NCBI GenBank assembly: GCA_903822975.1 | Contig: CAIJRD010000013.1 | Coordinates: forward strand, 1 to 64,000 | From: an uncultured Sinobacteraceae bacterium | GTDB lineage: Bacteria; Pseudomonadota; Gammaproteobacteria; Nevskiales; Nevskiaceae | DNA: 64,000 nt | Direction: 5' to 3' | Shown: piece after piece, positions 61,939 to 64,000 of the stretch | Layout of the letters: each line of letters starts with the position of its first letter | How positions within the stretch are numbered: the first letter of the stretch is position 1 | Made by a program: the position numbers and the translations under genes | Notes under the pieces: generated by a model | Database searches by the model: none | Seen by the model: the letters and a program-made list of their open reading frames with translations, nothing else | What the model was told of the DNA's origin: nothing

Positions 61939-62232
61939 ATGTTAAAGGTCCTGACTCCAATCGATGCCAAGGAGTTGGAGGACGCAACATGCGCTATCCA
62001 AGCATTCGGATTCCGTTTGAGTGATTTCGACTTTAGGGGATGGCAAGCCAAGGGTCTGAAAGATATCGGCCCATCCAACTACGTCGAAGTGTCAATGGAC
62101 GATACGTATGAGCGCCTCTATCGCGTGGATAGCCCGCGTTCATGGGTCATCCAATTCGAGGACGATTTAATTAATGGCCTGTTTGGTGTGCCGTTGGGGC
62201 GCCGGAACACTGGTAACGATCGCGACGCCTGA
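61939..62232 (+). CDS. Hypothetical protein
   Basis: 97 residues from ATG 61939. It has a plausible globular composition (ELEDATCAIQAFGFRLSDFD, YVEVSMDDTYERLYRVDSP, WVIQFEDDLINGLFGVPLG) with several aromatic residues. No family recognised and no clear ribosome-binding site. It stands alone, with 254 bp of empty sequence after it. Confidence 0.5.
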   Translation: MLKVLTPIDAKELEDATCAIQAFGFRLSDFDFRGWQAKGLKDIGPSNYVEVSMDDTYERLYRVDSPRSWVIQFEDDLINGLFGVPLGRRNTGNDRDA

Positions 62233-62486
62233 TGCTGATGAATCATGAACCGACCCCAACCACACCTAAAAAGCTTAGCCTCGACCGGAGGCCCAGAAGC
62301 GTCACGCCGACGTCGCAAGCGGGACCGCGTAGTCAACCCAAAAACATGGATCAATGCTTTTCGCTCTCAATCAGTCTCGTAATCATCGGCGAGCAATCGT
62401 CTTCTCACATGCGCGAGGTGACCGCGCACCAGAGTCGTCGACAGGTGACGAGGCGCAGGTGCGGTAACGCCACAATGTCCTAACCG

Positions 62487-62930
62487 CTATTTCCTGAACA
62501 ATGCCGTATAGCGACGCTGCATTTCTTCCGTCGACACGGACTCGATGTGGCTGCCGAGCAGCCATTCGTGGCCGAAGGGGTCACGCACAACGCCCGAGCG
62601 TTCGCCGTAGAACTGATCCTTGAGGGCGCGCACTTCGGTGGCGCCCGCTTCGATGGCTTGTTCGAATGCCTGGTTAACATCGGCTACGTGAAGATGGATA
62701 GCGAACGATGTGCCGCCCAGCGAAAGAGGGCCCCGAATTCCGTTTTCGGGATACTCATCGCTCAACATGATCGTGGACGGCCCGATTTTGATTTCGGCGT
62801 GGCCAATGCGTCCGCTTGGCTCGGTCAGTCGAAATACTTCTGTCGCACCAAATGCGTTTGCATAAAACGCGATTGCATCTGAAGCGCTGTGGACCCGCAG
62901 ATACGGAAAGACCTCGTGGACCTCAATCAT
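62487..62930 (-). CDS. VOC-fold protein (glyoxalase/PhnB-like)
   Basis: 147 residues with a GGGAGAG site before ATG 62930. It starts EVFPYLRVHSASDAIAFYAN and continues RIGHAEIKIGPSTIMLSDEY and VRDPFGHEWLLGSH, the typical paired beta-alpha-beta-beta-beta pattern of glyoxalase/bleomycin-resistance proteins. Substrate unknown. The next gene upstream on the same strand is an AraC regulator, which ends 39 bp away. Confidence 0.87.
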   Translation of the reverse strand: MIEVHEVFPYLRVHSASDAIAFYANAFGATEVFRLTEPSGRIGHAEIKIGPSTIMLSDEYPENGIRGPLSLGGTSFAIHLHVADVNQAFEQAIEAGATEVRALKDQFYGERSGVVRDPFGHEWLLGSHIESVSTEEMQRRYTALFRK

Positions 62931-62969
62931 TTCGCTCTCCCTCGCAAAAGTGCCTGAGTATTGTGCGAG

Positions 62970-63827
62970 TCATTCGCGACGGCGGTCTTGAATGTTTTTT
63001 ACCTGACGCATGGGAGGATGTGCCGATTCGTGGTGCAGGGGGGAGCCATGTCGCGGTCGGTACTGTGTTGGCGATATTCCAGAGAGCAGTCGGAATTCGC
63101 GCGACAGATGCGCCTGATCTGCGTAGCCGCAACGGGCGCCGACGTCAGCCAGACTGGAGCGTTCGGCGCTGGCAATAAGCTGCACGGCCTGATTGAAGCG
63201 CTGAATCCGCTGGAAGTGCTTGGGTGCTAGGCCAACGGCACTGCGGAACAGCGCAATGAAATGACGCGGACTGTAGCCAGAAGCTTGCAGCACATTCGAA
63301 TTCCAGTCTGACGACCACGGCGCACGATGAAACAAGGACTGCGCCACCGCCGGATGCATCAACAGCGGTTTCTCGATCTGCCTAGTCAGATTCTGTTCGA
63401 GCAAGCGGAAGAGTGTTGCAGGATCGGGCGCTGCCATGAGTTGTTCTTGCAGCGTTCTGGCCCTTTGGCCCCAGAGATCTTCCAGACTGAGATGACGATC
63501 CGTTAGTGCCGCGACCGGGATGCCAAGTACGGCACTGGCCGCGCCAGCCCTAAACGAAACTCCAACGACCGCCCCGGCGGGCTTGGGTCCTGCGACGTAA
63601 TAGGCCGACTGAGGTCCGTGCACGACAGCCCCAGACCAATGAGTCGCATTGTCCGAACTTGACGGCAGGCATAGAAGCGGGTGCTCATGCAGCGCGATGA
63701 CCAGATGCACTTTGCCCGACGGCAGCATGTGTTCCCAATGCAACTGAGCCGCGTCGCGCCTAGACCACCAGAGGCATTCCACATAGTGGCCTAGCGGTGC
63801 GGCGGGGTGATAGCGAAGCAAAGGCAT
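62970..63827 (-). CDS. AraC-family transcriptional regulator
   Basis: 285 residues from ATG 63827, after TAGGAT. The C-terminal part has the two helix-turn-helix units: VLQASGYSPRHFIALFRSAV and LADVGARCGYADQAHLSREF, ending GISPTQYR. The N-terminal 160 residues resemble the DUF6597-like cupin domain of this group (YHPAAPLGHYVECLWW). It probably controls the VOC gene downstream and the gene upstream, with which it may be co-transcribed. Confidence 0.9.
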   Translation of the reverse strand: MPLLRYHPAAPLGHYVECLWWSRRDAAQLHWEHMLPSGKVHLVIALHEHPLLCLPSSSDNATHWSGAVVHGPQSAYYVAGPKPAGAVVGVSFRAGAASAVLGIPVAALTDRHLSLEDLWGQRARTLQEQLMAAPDPATLFRLLEQNLTRQIEKPLLMHPAVAQSLFHRAPWSSDWNSNVLQASGYSPRHFIALFRSAVGLAPKHFQRIQRFNQAVQLIASAERSSLADVGARCGYADQAHLSREFRLLSGISPTQYRPRHGSPLHHESAHPPMRQVKNIQDRRRE

Positions 63828-63834
63828 GCAAATC

Positions 63835-63999
63835 CTAGTGGACGCGCACGGCGCCGCCGATGAGCTCTTCCGTAGCATACGGAGGGATACCGCTATTCGC
63901 CATGGCGTAGTTGAAAACGCGTACTTCGAAATGAACCAGAACGTGCGTGCTCTGCGGATCCGAGCAATCATCGCTGGGGCTCACGTCAGGCTTGCGTTG
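63835..63999 (-). CDS. Unknown protein, C-terminal end (runs off the window)
   Basis: The last 54 residues are open to the window edge; the stop TAG is at 63835-63837. The segment includes STHVLVHFEVRVFNYAMANS and EELIGGAVRVH. The stop is 7 bp before the AraC start, and the AraC ribosome-binding site lies just after it, so both are probably in one operon. The 5' end is not visible and no family is recognised. Confidence 0.6.
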   Translation of the reverse strand, partial: QRKPDVSPSDDCSDPQSTHVLVHFEVRVFNYAMANSGIPPYATEELIGGAVRVH

Positions 64000-64000
64000 T

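Noticed and set aside
62232-62483. Plus-strand frame of 83 codons after the 61939 gene
   Set aside because: It is rich in Ser, Arg, Thr and Pro without order, with no ribosome-binding site.
1-64000. CRISPR arrays, insertion sequences, prophage or rRNA genes
   Set aside because: No transposase, integrase or repeat-spacer pattern was seen; the short tandem repeats at 52570 and 42210 lack spacers.

Overview
The window reads as a high-GC gammaproteobacterial chromosome, most likely of the Xanthomonadales (Lysobacterales) or a close relative. The reasons are the canonical S10-spc-alpha ribosomal order ending rpoA-rplQ, petABC followed directly by sspA-sspB, a TonB-dependent receptor of the VTGSRI type flanked by TPR-sulfotransferases, a high-potential iron-sulfur protein, and three csrA-type genes. 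The taxonomic call is inference from gene content and protein style, not from a search.

1-14369 is the end of tuf followed by the ribosomal protein block (rpsJ to rplQ, with secY, rpmJ and rpoA). It has a good sigma70-like promoter at 287-315, a second one before rpsM at 11357-11386, and a strong two-way terminator after rplQ. Many neighbours overlap by ATGA or TAATG, as expected for translational coupling.

14391-29342 is an accessory island and the best candidate for an undescribed system. It holds a TPR protein with an aspartyl/asparaginyl beta-hydroxylase domain (minus strand), a large TonB-dependent receptor, three TPR-sulfotransferases, a protein fusing a beta-hydroxylase-like domain to a sulfotransferase, and a DUF1302-type outer-membrane protein behind a pair of palindromes. 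Together they suggest hydroxylation plus sulfation of a substrate linked to outer-membrane uptake or export. The substrate is unknown.

29445-50636 is mostly housekeeping: the cytochrome bc1 genes petABC with sspAB, an OmpW-like porin, a cation diffusion facilitator, a wax ester synthase/DGAT, a LuxR-type regulator, metallo-beta-lactamase-fold enzymes, a signal peptidase I, a molybdopterin oxidoreductase, then a run with a lipoprotein metallopeptidase, rsmE, dihydroorotase, a PLP dehydratase and tag, convergent with cysS, and a LysE-type exporter.

50688-56806 holds a secreted Arg/Asn/Thr-repeat protein, a Nudix hydrolase, a small outer-membrane protein, two sets of short tandem repeats, an odd tRNA-Ala-like gene (52850-52929), a ParB-like protein with an MgtC-like protein, a transglutaminase-like protein, a HiPIP and a family 9 glycosyltransferase. 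56807-62486 is gene-poor and contains three different csrA paralogues, a VIT1-like transporter and several short unknown genes. The window closes with a VOC-fold protein and an AraC regulator preceded by the 3' end of an unknown gene that runs off the window.
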